In this document: positions 35,180-45,550 of the stretch, piece by piece
How the letters are laid out: the number at the start of each line of letters is the position of its first letter
How positions within the stretch are numbered: the stretch's first letter is position 1
Assembly (NCBI RefSeq): GCF_904849725.1
Contig: NC_058523.1
Span: 204,875,689-204,939,688 of the forward strand
Direction: 5' to 3'
DNA: 64,000 nucleotides
Origin: Hordeum vulgare subsp. vulgare
Taxonomy: Eukaryota > Streptophyta > Magnoliopsida > Poales > Poaceae
Translations under genes and position numbers: made by a program
The notes under the pieces: model-generated
Database searches by the model: none
Seen by the model: only the letters and a program-made list of their open reading frames with translations
What the model was told of the DNA's origin: nothing

Positions 35180-37440
35180 GTAAGTTTCTCTTCTCCTCTT
35201 TCATATTCTCCTTGCCTTAATTTCCCCGACAATGACATAGTTAGCCCATTTAGCTCCAAAAAGACATAATTAGCCCATTTAGCTCCAAAATGCCATAATA
35301 AACTCAAAATGGCATAAGAACCTTGGTTAGCTCATTAATATTATATACTTAGCTTGTTTTCCTCTAAAATGAGATAATTAGCCCATTTAGCTCCAAAAAG
35401 ACATAGTTAGCTAATTTAGCTCCAAGAACAGGAGAAGAGGAGAAGAAATAGGAAAAATGAAAAGAAAGGAGAAGAAGAAGAAGAAGATAAGAAGGAGAAG
35501 GAGGAGGAGGAGGAGGAGGAGGAGTAGGAGGAGAAGGAGGAGAAGGCCAAGGACATTCTAGTCCTTCTCCTCCTCCTCCTTCTCGTCCTTCTCCTCCTTC
35601 TTCTTGATTTCTTCTTCTTCTTCTCCTCCTCCTCTTTCTTCTCCTCTTTCACATTATCCTTGATTTAATTTCCCCAACAATGACACAATTAGCCTATTTA
35701 GCTCCAAAATGCCATAATAACCTCAAAATGGCAAAAGAACCTTGGTTAGCTCATGAATATTATATACTTAGCTTGTTTTCCTCTAAAATGGGATAATTAG
35801 CCCATTTAGCTCCAAAAAGACATAATTAGGTAATTTAGCTCCAACAAGAGGAGAAGTGGCGAAGAAATAGGAAAAATGGAAAGAAAGAAGAAGAAGAAGA
35901 AGAAGAAGAAGAAGAGAAGAAGGAGAAGGAGGAGGAGAAGGCCAAGGACTTTCAAGTCCTTCTCCTCCACCTCCACCTCCTCCCTCTCCTCCTTCTTCTT
36001 CATTTCTTCTTCTTCTCCTCCTCCTACTCTTTCTTCTCCTCTTTCATATTATCCTTGCTTTAATTTCCCCAACAATGATATAATTAGCCCATTTAGCTCC
36101 AAAATGCCATAATAACCTCAAAATGGCATAAGAACCTTAGTTAGCTCATGAATATTATATACTTAGCTTGTTTTCCTCTAAAATGGGAGAATTAGCCCAT
36201 TTAGGTCCAAAAAGACATAATTAGGTAATTTAGCTCCAACAAGAGGAGAAGAGGAGAAGAAATAGGAAAATGAAAAGAAAGAAGAAGAAGAAGAAGAAGA
36301 AGAAGAAGAGAAGAAGGAGGAGGAGGAGGAGGAGAAGGCCAAGGACCTTCTAGTCCTTCTCCTCCTCCTCCTTCTCCTCCTTCTCCTCCTTCTTCTTGAT
36401 TTCTTCTTCTTCTCCTCCTCCTCCTCCTTCGCTTTCTTCTCCTCTTTCATATTATCCTTGCTTTAATTTCCCCAACAACGACATAATTAGCCCATTTAGC
36501 TCCAAAATGCCATAATAACCTGAAAATGGCATAAGATCATTGGTTAGCTCATGAATATTATATACATAGCTTGTTTTCCTCTAAAATGGGATAATTAGCC
36601 CATTTAGCTCGAAAAAAACATAATTAGGTAATTTAGCTCCAACAAGAGGAGAAGAGGATAAGAAATAGGAAAAATGAAAAGAAATAAGAAGAAGAAGAAG
36701 AAGAAGAAGAGAAGAAGGAGAAGGAGGAGGAGGAGGAGAAGGCCAAGGACCTTCTAGTCCTTGTCCCCCTCCTCCTCCTCCTCCTTCTCCTCCTTCTTCT
36801 TGATTTCTTCTTCTTATCCTCCTCCTCCTCTTTCTTCTCCTCTTTCATATTATCCTTGCTTTAATTTCCCGAACAATGACATAATTAGCCCATTTAGCTC
36901 CAAAATGCCATAATAAGCTCAAAATGGCATCAGAACCTTGGTTAGCTCATGAATATTATATTCTTAGCGTGTTTTCCTCTAAAATGGTATAATTAGCCCA
37001 TATAGCTCCAAAAATACATAATTAGGTAATTTAGCTCCAACAAGAGGAGAAGAGGAGAAGAAATAGGAAAAATGAAAAGAAAGAACAAGAAGAAGAAGAA
37101 GAAGAGAAGAAGGAGAAGGAGGAGGAGAAGGCCAAGGACCTTCTAGTCCTTCTCCTCCTCCTCCTTCTCCTCCTTCTACTCCTTCTTCTTGATTTCTTCT
37201 TCTTCTCCTCCTCCTCCTATTTCTTCTCCTCTTTCATATTATCCTAGCTTTAATTTCCCCAACAATGACATAATTAACCCATTTAGCTTCAAAATGCCAT
37301 AATAAGCTAAAAATGGCATAAGAACATTGTTTAGCTCATGAATATTATATTCTTAGCTTGTTTTCTGCTAAAATGACATAATTAGCTCAAAAACATCATA
37401 TTTTGTTCTTGTTCTGACTTTCTTATTCACATTTTTGCAG
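35180..37440 (+). repeat. Intronic tandem array of about 400-bp units with GA/CT hairpins
   Basis: Five full units and a partial sixth; the anchor TCATATTATCCTTG-type starts are at 35201, 35649, 36044, 36447, 36845 and 37234. Each unit has an A/T-rich half (GACATAATTAGCCCATTTAG, TGGCATAAGAACCTTGG) and a purine tract followed by its pyrimidine complement, meeting at AAGGACCTTCTAGTCCTT. Centres are near 35555, 35951, 36350, 36752 and 37141. The array fills an intron with donor GTAAG at 35180 and acceptor TTTTTGCAG at 37440. Low-complexity ORFs here are artefacts. Confidence 0.85.
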
Positions 37441-37743
37441 ATTGGATATACTACATGCATGGAAGCTGGCATTCATTGAGTTGAAAAATGTCGATGGATG
37501 AACTTTATATGTATATCATCTAGTTTTCATTTGAGTTGATGAACAATGTCGAACTATATGTATATGTATATATGGATAAACAGTGCAATACTTTGTATGT
37601 TGGTTCTTTCGATATATGGGGATGTACATTGATTTATATGTATATCATATATGTGTGGTGAATTATATATGTGTGTTGGCAAGTATATGTGTGGTGAACT
37701 ACATATCATATATGTGTGGTGAGTTATATAAATGTGCTGTCAA

Positions 37744-37783
<40 letters not shown>

Positions 37784-37815
37784 CGTGAAATAATATAAAA
37801 CAAATAAAACGGGTA
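37441..37815 (+). other. Terminal exon and 3' untranslated region of the second CACTA gene
   Basis: Starts after the TTTTTGCAG acceptor with ATTGGATATACTACATGC, a probable 3' untranslated exon because the reading frame already stopped at 35170. It contains TATATGTGTGGTGA repeats and a (TA)n(TG)n microsatellite at 37745-37781. Confidence 0.5.
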
Positions 37816-38397
37816 CTATATGGGCTCTTTTCCGTCTGCCAGCTGATAGCAAAGACCTGTGCCATCAGCTGGCAGACGACAAAGGTGCCACATGGCACCC
37901 AGCTGTGCATCCTGGGGTGTCTATATAGGCTCTTTGCCGTCTGCTTCCAGGGTGGGCAGACGGCAAAGAAGAGGGCACAAAAGGAGGGGGGAGGAGGAGG
38001 AGGCAGACGGCAAAGAGTGGAGGGGGGAGGAGGAGGCAGACGACAAAGAAGAGGGGGGAGGCAGACGACAAAGAAGAGGGGGGGGGGGGGAGAGGCAGAC
38101 GGCAAAGAAGGGGGGAGGCAGACATCAAAGCCTCCGTTAACCCCTAACAGAGGCAACGCCTGTCGGCTGCCGTCTCGAGCACTTTGTCGACTGCTCCTTT
38201 GAAAAGCTGACGGTAAAGCTCCTTGACGTCCACTTTGGGGAGACAGACGGCAAAGAAGGTACGATGCCGTCGTAGGCTGACGCAGAAATTTTGCCGGCCA
38301 TGAGATTCTTTGCCGTCTGTGGTATTCTCTTTGCCGTCCGGGATTTACTCTTTGCCGTCTGTGATGGCAGACGGCAAAGAATATGATTCCTGTAGTG
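37815..38397 (+). repeat. Right subterminal repeats and terminus of CACTA-1
   Basis: TTTGCCGTCTGC / GCAGACGGCAAAG copies interleaved with G-rich spacers (AAGAGGGGGGAGGCAGACG), ending GATTCCTGTAGTG at 38397. The next three bases are TGA. Confidence 0.85.
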
Positions 38398-38400
38398 TGA

Positions 38401-39090
38401 CATTCAATTCCTCATCAGGAAAGCTGTCATCAATAGGTCGTGGGTTATCAAGGACATTCTCTAGCCTAGACAAGTTATCTTCTACAGGGTTATCAGCACC
38501 CTTTCAGTCAGCAACATGCAAATCAAATTCCTGTAGCAGGAGAACCCATCTGATTAGCCTAGGCTTAGCGTCCTTCTTCTCCATGAGGTACTTAATAGCA
38601 GCATGATCAGAGTGAATAGTGACTTTGGAGTCAACTATATAAGATATGAACTTTTCACATGCAAACACGAGTGCCAAAAACTCCTTCTCTGTAGTGGCAT
38701 AGTTTCTTTGGGCAATGTCTAGAGTTTTACTAGAGTAGTGAATGACATTCAACTTCTTGTAAACTCTTTGTCGTAGAACAGCACCAACAGCATAATCACT
38801 AGTGTCGCACATGATTTCAAAGGGCAAGTTCTAGTTTGGTGGTTGAACAATAAGTGCGGTTATTAAGGCCTTCTTAAGTATTTCGAAAGCTTCCTCACAA
38901 TCCTCATAAAACAAACGGAACATCCTTCTGCAAGAGGTTGGTAAGAGGCCTAGAAATCTTAGAAAAGTCTTTAATGAACCTTCTATAGAAACCAGCGTGA
39001 CCTAGGAAACTTCGTATACCTCTGATATATGTGGGGCAAGGCTTTTCTCAATTGCATCAACCTTAGCCTTATCAACTTCAATGCCTCTCT
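38401..39090 (-). pseudogene. pol: Athila-A RNase H region of pol, broken
   Basis: On the minus strand 38827-38507 encodes a Ty3-type RNase [53 protein letters not shown] and [11 protein letters not shown]. The acidic residues of CDTSD, EKEFL and HSDHAA are present. A TGA (38504-38506) falls in VAD-stop-KGADN, and the frame then stays open to the CACTA-1 junction (DEELNV). The stretch 38830-39090, linking RT to RNase H, has frameshifts and stops (one near 39000). Integrase, which should follow, is absent on both sides of CACTA-1. Confidence 0.82.
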
Positions 39091-39770
39091 CAGAGATTTT
39101 GTGTCCTAAGGAAATCATCAAAGGAAGAACCATAGACGGAGAAATCATCCATGAAAACCTCAACAATCTTTTCACAAAAGTCAAAGAATATAGCCATCAT
39201 ACATCTTTGAAAGGTGGAATGTGCATTGCACAAGCCAAAAGGCATACGTCTATAAGCGAAGGTACCGAAGGGGCATGTGAAGGTGGTTTTATCTTGATGA
39301 GATTGTGCAATGGGTATTTGCGAGAAACCTGAATAACCGTCTAGAAAGCAGAAGTGTGTGTGTTTAGATATCCTTTCTAGCATCTGGTCAATAAACGGCA
39401 AAGGATAATGGTCCTTCTTGGTTGCCTTGTTCAGTTTCCTGAAGTCTATCACCATCCTATAGCTAGTAATAATCCACTGCGGGATTAGTTCATCCTTATC
39501 ATTAGGGACGACGGTGATACCTCCCTTCTTAGGTACGCAATGTACTGGACTTACCCAATCACTATGAGCAACAGGATAGATGATTTCTGCTTCCAGAAGC
39601 TTCAATATTTCTTTTCTCACGACCTCTTTCATACTCGGATTTAATCTCCGTTGATGATCAGCAACTGCCTTAGAATCAGGATCGGTTATAATCTTGTGCT
39701 GACATAGAGTGGGACTGATACCCTTAAGATCATCAAGAATATATCCAAGAGCCTCACGGTGCTTCCTCAA
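39090..39770 (-). pseudogene. pol: Athila-A reverse transcriptase region of pol
   Basis: Ty3/Gypsy reverse transcriptase, copying element RNA into DNA. The motifs are in order: HQRRLNPSMKEVVRKEILKL, WVSPVHCVPKKGG, YRMVIDFRKLNKATKKDHYP, LPFIDQMLERISKHTHFCFL, DGYSGFSQIPI, TTFTCPFGTFAYRRMPFGLC and the catalytic box FMDDFSVYG. The two Asp of the catalytic box are kept. The frame shifts after SSFDD (near 39110), and it is also out of frame with the upstream protease segment (break near 39775). The protein would be inactive as encoded here. Confidence 0.88.
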
Positions 39771-39775
39771 AGTTT

Positions 39776-40699
39776 TTAATAACTTCTTCTCTTTGTGATT
39801 TGAGAGGTGAGCACTAATAATAACAGATATATCTCCTTCTCATCAAGATAAGCATACTTAAGAGTATCTGGGAACTGTTTCAGCTCGAACACAGGATCAC
39901 CCTTTGGTGGGGGAGGATCCCCAAGCAGTTCAACAAGCAGATTATTCATGATAATAGGATATTGTTCTAAGACAATTTTATCTATCTCATCTCTTTCCTC
40001 CATATGCATATCATTTTCATGCTCAAGCAGATATTGCTCTAAAGGATCCGTAGGAGGTACGACAATGGAGGCAAGAGCAATGATTTCATCCCTACCAGAC
40101 GACTCTTTTTCATGGGGTTGTCTTCCAAACTTGGAGAAGTTAAATTCATGGGACACACCCTCGAAACTAACAGTGACAATTTGTTTAATGCAATCAATGT
40201 GAGCATTGACAGTGTTGAGAAAGGGTCTACCAAATATGATTGGACAAAAGCTATCTTGTGCAGTACCAAGGACGAGGAAATCAGTAGGATACTTTGTCTT
40301 ACCACACAGGACTTCTACGTCTCTCACAATTCCCACAGGGAAAATAGTGTCTCTATTACCTAGCGTGATAGTGACATCAATGGGTTAAATCTCAGCAGGT
40401 GCAATCTCATCTTTGTTTTCATCATATAGGGAACAGGGTATTGCACTAACACTAGCTCCCATATCACATAAACCATGGTAATAGTGATCTCCTATCTTGA
40501 CAGAAACAATGGGCAGGCCAACTACAGGTCCGTGTTTGTCTTTCCCGTGAGGTTTAGCAATTCTAGCATAGTCCTCACATAATTTGATAACATGCCCATC
40601 TATGTCTTTGGCTAAGAGATCTTTGATAATAGCAACACTAGTTTCGACTCTAATTTCGTCAGGGGGTGCAAGTGGTCTAATGTAACCCCTACGTATCAA
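39776..40699 (-). pseudogene. pol: Athila-A protease region
   Basis: Retropepsin-like aspartic protease that would process the polyprotein. The active-site segment reads GLCDMGASVSAIP (Asp-Met-Gly-Ala in place of the usual Asp-Thr/Ser-Gly), and the flap-distal segment is PIIFGRPFLNTVNAHIDC, a typical ILGRPFL block. One in-frame stop (TAA, 40385-40387) separates the two halves. The C-terminal part (VELLGDPPPPKGDPVFELKQ, PDTLKYAYLDE) is the Athila linker preceding RT. Confidence 0.8.
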
Positions 40700-41747
40700 G
40701 TTGGAGCTTTAGAATAATCATTTATCCTAGCAGGGTAAGGTGGTTTCTCAGCGTAGGCACAAGGAACAACAGGATCACTAAAAGCAATGAATTTCTCCTC
40801 AACTAAATTGGTTTTGGCTATGTTGCTTTGTACAGGAGGATGATATTTAAACCACTTGTCTTTGGGAAGATTAACATGAGCAGAAAAAGATTCATATAGA
40901 GAAGCTACTATCTCAGAGTGAAGTCCATACTTAGCGCTAAAATCTCTAGAAGTGTTTGTCTCAACAAAATATTTAACGCAATCAAACTGGAAATTCATAC
41001 CTGACTCCTTACCTTCCTCCAGCTCCCAATCTTCAGAATTATGTTTGATTCTTTCCAATAAATTCCACTTGTGGTCAATATCCTTCTTCATAAAAGAACC
41101 GGTACAAGAAGTGTCAAGGATGGTACGATCTTCATGAGAAAGCCGAGCATAAAAGTTTTGAGTGATAATTTCTCTCGAGAGCTCATGATTGGGGCATGAA
41201 TATAGCATTGATTTAAGCCTCCCCCAAGCTTGAGCTATGCTTTCCCTGTCATGAGGCCAAAAGTTATAAATATAATTCCGATCACGATGTACTAAATGCA
41301 TAGGATAGAACTTTTGATGAAATTCCAATTTCAACCGATTGTAGTCCCATGATCCAGTATCATCACATAGCCTATACCATGTCAACGCCTTATCCTTCAA
41401 AGAAAAAGGAAAGACTTTCTTGTTTACCTCATCCTCGGGCAAACCTGCAAGCTTAAATAAACCACAAACTTCATCTACATAGATTAGATGCAAGTCTGGA
41501 TGTGAAGATCCATCTCCTGTAAAAGGATTAGCTAGCAGTTTCTCAAGCATACCCGAAGGAATTTCATAAAAGATATTTTCAGTAGGTACCTTAGGTTGAG
41601 GAACAACTCCTCGTGCTTCCGTTCGTGGTGAAGATACCCTGAACAAACTCCTCAAAGGAACAGTTCCATAGTGACAAGTGACAATGAATTTCAGCACAGT
41701 AAATAAATGTTTCCTTACCAATTTCCACTTACCAAAGGCGCCTCCCT
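40696..41747 (-). CDS. gag: Athila-A gag
   Basis: Open from the PBS to 40696 without a stop. Gag packages the element RNA. The conserved Athila segments are YGTVPLRSLFRV (41670-41635), NPFTGDGSSHPDLHL, FSLKDKALTWYRLC, WDYNRLKLEFHQKFYP and ESIAQAWGRLKSMLYSCPNH, which form the retrotransposon gag domain. No CCHC zinc knuckle is seen. The open frame also runs back through the PBS into the LTR, so the true start is undefined; no ATG precedes the YGTVPLR block inside the element's coding part. The 3' end overlaps the protease frame by four bases in a different phase. Confidence 0.75.
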
Positions 41748-41765
41748 CCCTGGCAACGACGCCAG
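41748..41765 (-). promoter_or_regulatory. Primer-binding site of Athila-A
   Basis: TGGCGTCGTTGCCAGGGA on the minus strand, ten bases inside the 5' LTR end. It matches the tRNA-Asp-type PBS of Athila with two differences. Confidence 0.8.
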
Positions 41766-41775
41766 AAAAGAGTCT

Positions 41776-43304
41776 TGATGACCCACAAGTATAGGGGTTC
41801 AATCGTAGTCCTTTCGATAAGTAAGAGTGTCGAACCCAACGAGGAGGAGAAGGCTCTGATAAACGGTTTTCAGCAAGGTAATAACTGCAAGCACTGAAAG
41901 TAGCGGTAACAAGTGATGGTGTAGTGAGGTGAATTGTAGCAAGCAAAAAGTAACAAGTAACAAGTAGTCGCCGCGGTGCAGCAAGTGGCCCAATCCCTTT
42001 TGTAGCAAGGGACAAGCCTGAACAAAGTCCTATAAGAGGAAAAGCGCTCCCGAGGACACACGGGAATTTCTGTCATGCTAGTTTCATCATGTTCATATGA
42101 TTCGCGTTCGTTACTTTGATAGTTTGATATGTGGGTGGACCGGCGCTTGGGTACTGACCTTACTTGGACAAGCATCCCACTTATGATTAACCCCTCTCGC
42201 AAGCATCCGCAACTACGAAAGAAGAATTAAGACAACGTCTAACCATAGCATTAAACTAGTGGATCCAAATCAGCCCCTTACGAAGCAATGCATAGCCTGG
42301 GGTTTAAGCTTCTGTCACTCCAGCAACCCATCATCTACTTACTACTCCCCAATGCCTTCCTCTAGGCCCAAATATGGTGAAGTGTTATGTAGTCGACGTT
42401 CACATAACACCACTAGAGGAAAAGACAACATACAACATATCAAAATACCGAACGAATACCAAACTCACATGACTATTATTAGCATGACTTATCCCATCTC
42501 CTCAGGAACAAAAGTAACTACTCACAAAGCATAATCATAATCATGGTCATAGGTGTAATGAATAGCATCAAGCATCTGAACATAAACTCTTCCACCAAGT
42601 AATCCAATTAGCATCAACTACAAATAGTAATCAACACTACTAGCAACCTTACAAGTACCAATCGGAGTCGCGAGACGGAGATTGGTTACAAGAGATGAAC
42701 TAGGGATTGAAGAGGAGATGGGGCTGATGAAGATATTGATGAAGATGCCTCCCCTCCGACGAGAGGAGTGTTATGATGACGAAGGCGACGATTTCCCCCT
42801 CCGGGAGGGAAGTTTCCCCGGCAGGATCGTCCTACCGGAGCTCTAGATTGGATCTGCTCATGTTCCTCCTCGTGGCGGCGGTGAAACCACGAAAAAGCTA
42901 CCGAATGATTTTTTCTGGAACGAAACCCTTCATAATGCAAAAGAGGGGGGCCAGTGGGCCACCAGGGTGCCCACAAGCATTGTTGCCGCGGCGAGGGGGG
43001 AAGGCCGCGACAACCAGGCTTGTGGGCCCCTGGTTGCTCCCCTCTGACACTTCTTTCGCCCAGTATTTTTTATAAAATCCAAAAAAATCCACGTTGATTT
43101 TCAGGACATTTGGAGTTGCGCATAATAGAGCACTCAGACTTGCTCCTTTTCCACTCTAGAATTCCAACTGCCGGCATTCTCCCTCTTCAAATAAACCATG
43201 CAAAATAAGAGAGAAAAGGCGTAAGTAAGGTTCCACAAAGTATAATAACAGTCCAAAAAGCGATAAATATCAACATGAAAGCATGATGCAAAATGGACGT
43301 ATCA
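41776..43304 (-). repeat. 5' LTR of Athila-A (1529 bp)
   Basis: In element sense it runs from TGATACGTCCATTTTGC (43304) to ...ACTTGTGGGTCATCA (41776). Closely similar to 19655-21143; it has a short extra G/C-rich block near 42955-43005 absent from the other copy. The TATA region is decayed. Flanked by TSD GGCCT (43305-43309). Confidence 0.88.
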
Positions 43305-43309
43305 GGCCT
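43305..43309. repeat. Right TSD of Athila-A
   Basis: GGCCT, identical to 19650-19654. Confidence 0.9.
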
Positions 43310-45098
43310 GTTTCATCTGGGTGATGAAATGAAGTGAATGAATGTGTTCTGGTGACAAAAGGATAAGTATTGAATTTGATTTGGTAAAGATACCGATGAG
43401 AGGCTATGTTGGAGTACATGGCGGGTTGTCTCATTGGGATCGTCCTTAACAACTGAGTCCTGTGTATGTTATCCAAGACTAGCTACTACTGCACATTGGG
43501 ATCCTTAATTAACTCTCTCGGCTTATTAATCACCTAGATCTCTGTCCAGGAGTTGTAACTAGTTTCTGGTGTTTGTTGGACATGCTAGTAGTCTACCGAG
43601 TGGCACCCCGTATAGGTTGGCTTGGGACAGACTAGGCATCGTGGCCTGGTGTACCAAGCGTAGTACCATCCGTCGAGGTGGGCTAGGGAACACTGTACAC
43701 ATCGTTTGGGGTCGTAGAGGAAACTTCGGTCGGACTTCCTTGCGGGTTTAGTCTCAAATAGGTGATAAACCTGGACTAGAGTCTTGTGTGGTTGGTTAGG
43801 TCATGGCCGACACCCACGCGAGTGCATCCTCTTAACGGTTGCCGAGATGCATGACTTGCATATGGTGATAAGTGGTGGGAGCGTGTGTGAGGAAGTACAC
43901 CCCTACAGGGTAATCAAATCTATTCGAATAGCCGCGTCCGCGGATATGGACTACTTGGAAACTTATAAGGTCATAGACAACTTGAATGGATACTATAAAA
44001 TATTCAAGACAAATGTGAGTGCTATGGATGGCTCTCGTATAGGGAGACGGGAGTGGACCCATGGGGTGTATTTTTGTGGAGACTAGCTAGTGGACTCGTG
44101 TGCGCTTTCTCACATTTTTAAACTATTCGTATTCATAGTACATGATAGCCATAGAGTCAAAGCTGGCTTGCTACATTAAACCCCACCATCCCCTTTCACA
44201 CTGATGCATATGTAGTTAGTACTAATGTAAGTCTTGTGAGTACCTGTGTACTCACTGTTGCTTAATTTATGTTTTATGCAGAGGAGACTCCAGTCTTGCT
44301 AGTGGTTTCAACGATAAGATCGATGTTGACTGAGTAGCTTGGAAATCCCAGACGGAGGTGTGGTTCCTATGGAGGGTCTTGTAGATAGACATGCTTTCTC
44401 GGCCTTTTTTACTTTCTAGATGTCTGTACCCAGACATGTTGTGTTTCCGCTTGTTTGTTTCTATGACTTGAGTGTTGGGTCTTGTGACCCCTGTTTGTAA
44501 TATCACACTATATAGACTGTTATGAGTCTATAATAAACACTTGAGTTGTAGAGTTATGTTGTGATGCCATGTTGTATCTACACATACCGTGCATATTGTG
44601 TGAATGCTTTGAAATGCATTGTATGTGTGGGATTCGACACCTAGTTATGTGCCTTTAGTAGTACTCTTTACAGGGAAATGCCTCTTTGTGCTTCCGTCGA
44701 GCCTTGGTAGCTTGCTACTGCTCCGGACACATTGATTGACCGGCATGTATCCGTCTTTGCTGTTGTGTCTGTCCCCTCGGGGAATTATCACGCGGTGTAA
44801 TGGAGTCCATGTAGCTTGCTACGACTCGACTACACACGTTGTTGACCGACACCTGCTTTGCTGGGTTATGTATGCATGTCCCTGAACGGATGTGCCACTT
44901 GGGTTTATAACTAGTCATGTCGACCCGGCTTCTTTGTCATTCGAATGCAAGCGACACATTCACATACGTGAGCCAAATGACACAAACGATCCCGGCCAAG
45001 GTAAGGTGGCAGCTGTGGAGTTTACCGTGTGTGAGGTCGCAAGGAGATGTGATGTGTTACATGTTGGGTTCTTATGACTTAGCATCGGGCTCCCGACA
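43310..45098 (+). repeat. Tekay-type 5' LTR, segment 2
   Basis: Continues the LTR cut at 19654 and ends GGGCTCCCGACA, mirroring the TGTC start. It contains TACACCCCTACAGGGTAATC and CCGCGTCCGCGGATATGG, blocks also present in the LTR at about 7347-7385. ORFs such as 43784-44086 are LTR sequence without a recognisable domain. Confidence 0.75.
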
Positions 45099-45102
45099 GC
45101 AT

Positions 45103-45114
45103 TGGTATCCGAGC
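45103..45114 (+). promoter_or_regulatory. Primer-binding site of the Tekay-type element
   Basis: TGGTATCCGAGC, one mismatch from the initiator tRNA-Met PBS TGGTATCAGAGC, four bases after the LTR end. The following 45115-45550 is an untranslated leader with no gene seen. Confidence 0.8.
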
Positions 45115-45550
45115 TTGACTGCCTGTAGGATAACCAAGCCAAACTGGTCGATGTTGAGTCTAGCAACTCTTTAGTTATATATATAAGGGAATTGTTTGTG
45201 GAAGGGAACGTAAGGCTCATTTTACTCCTTTCCTTGTGTCATTCTTATTCTGAGTCACCTTTTCCCTGTGCTACGGTGTTTAAGAATTAGGCTTTCTCAT
45301 CTATCTATTAGGATGACGAGTTACTATGCTGGAGACTTATAGGAAAGTTGTTGTACTCCTGGACCGATGCCGCAATCGGAATCCATTGTTATGTTGTCAG
45401 TTTGCATGCAGGTTGCCTCGTATTTCATGCGTGCACAACCGTTATGCTGTCCAATTTTCCCTAGGATTTATTTGAAGATCTAATGCTTTTGCATTCTCAT
45501 CTATCTATGTGGAATGTCACCCTGATCAATCCTAGTTTCTGATCATCAGG

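Larger units (their letters stand above)
21916..38397 (+). mobile_element. CACTA-1: CACTA (En/Spm) DNA transposon with two gene units
   Basis: Left end CACTACTAGGAAACAG; right end ...ATGATTCCTGTAGTG, whose reverse complement begins CACTACAGGAATCAT. Both ends carry dense TTTGCCGTC/GACGGCAAA subterminal repeats (21940-22265 and 37815-38390). Inside, both on the + strand, are a TNP2-type transposase gene (24199-32784, interrupted by CACTA-2) and a second CACTA gene (32928-about 37500). It sits inside Athila-A pol. The flanking triplets are AAT (left) and TGA (right), not a matching TSD, and the host lacks its integrase. The ends may therefore derive from two elements. Confidence 0.85.
19655..43304 (-). 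mobile_element. Athila-A: Athila-lineage Ty3/Gypsy element split by CACTA-1
   Basis: Minus-strand element with 5' LTR 41776-43304 (right), PBS 41748-41765, gag, protease, RT and RNase H down to 38401, then CACTA-1, then a 3' internal remnant (21144-21915), PPT and 3' LTR 19655-21143. TSD GGCCT on both sides. The two LTRs are clearly similar by eye but differ at scattered sites. Integrase and everything between RNase H and the 3' untranslated region are missing. Flanks match the interior of the Tekay LTR. Confidence 0.88.

Noticed and set aside
35180..37440. Regularly spaced repeats considered as a CRISPR-like array
   Set aside because: Units are about 400 bp and nearly identical throughout, with no short repeat/unique spacer structure, in a plant transposon intron.
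43784..44086. A 100-codon + strand ORF
   Set aside because: It lies inside the second segment of the Tekay-type LTR and has no domain; similar LTR blocks occur without the ORF at about 7340-7450.
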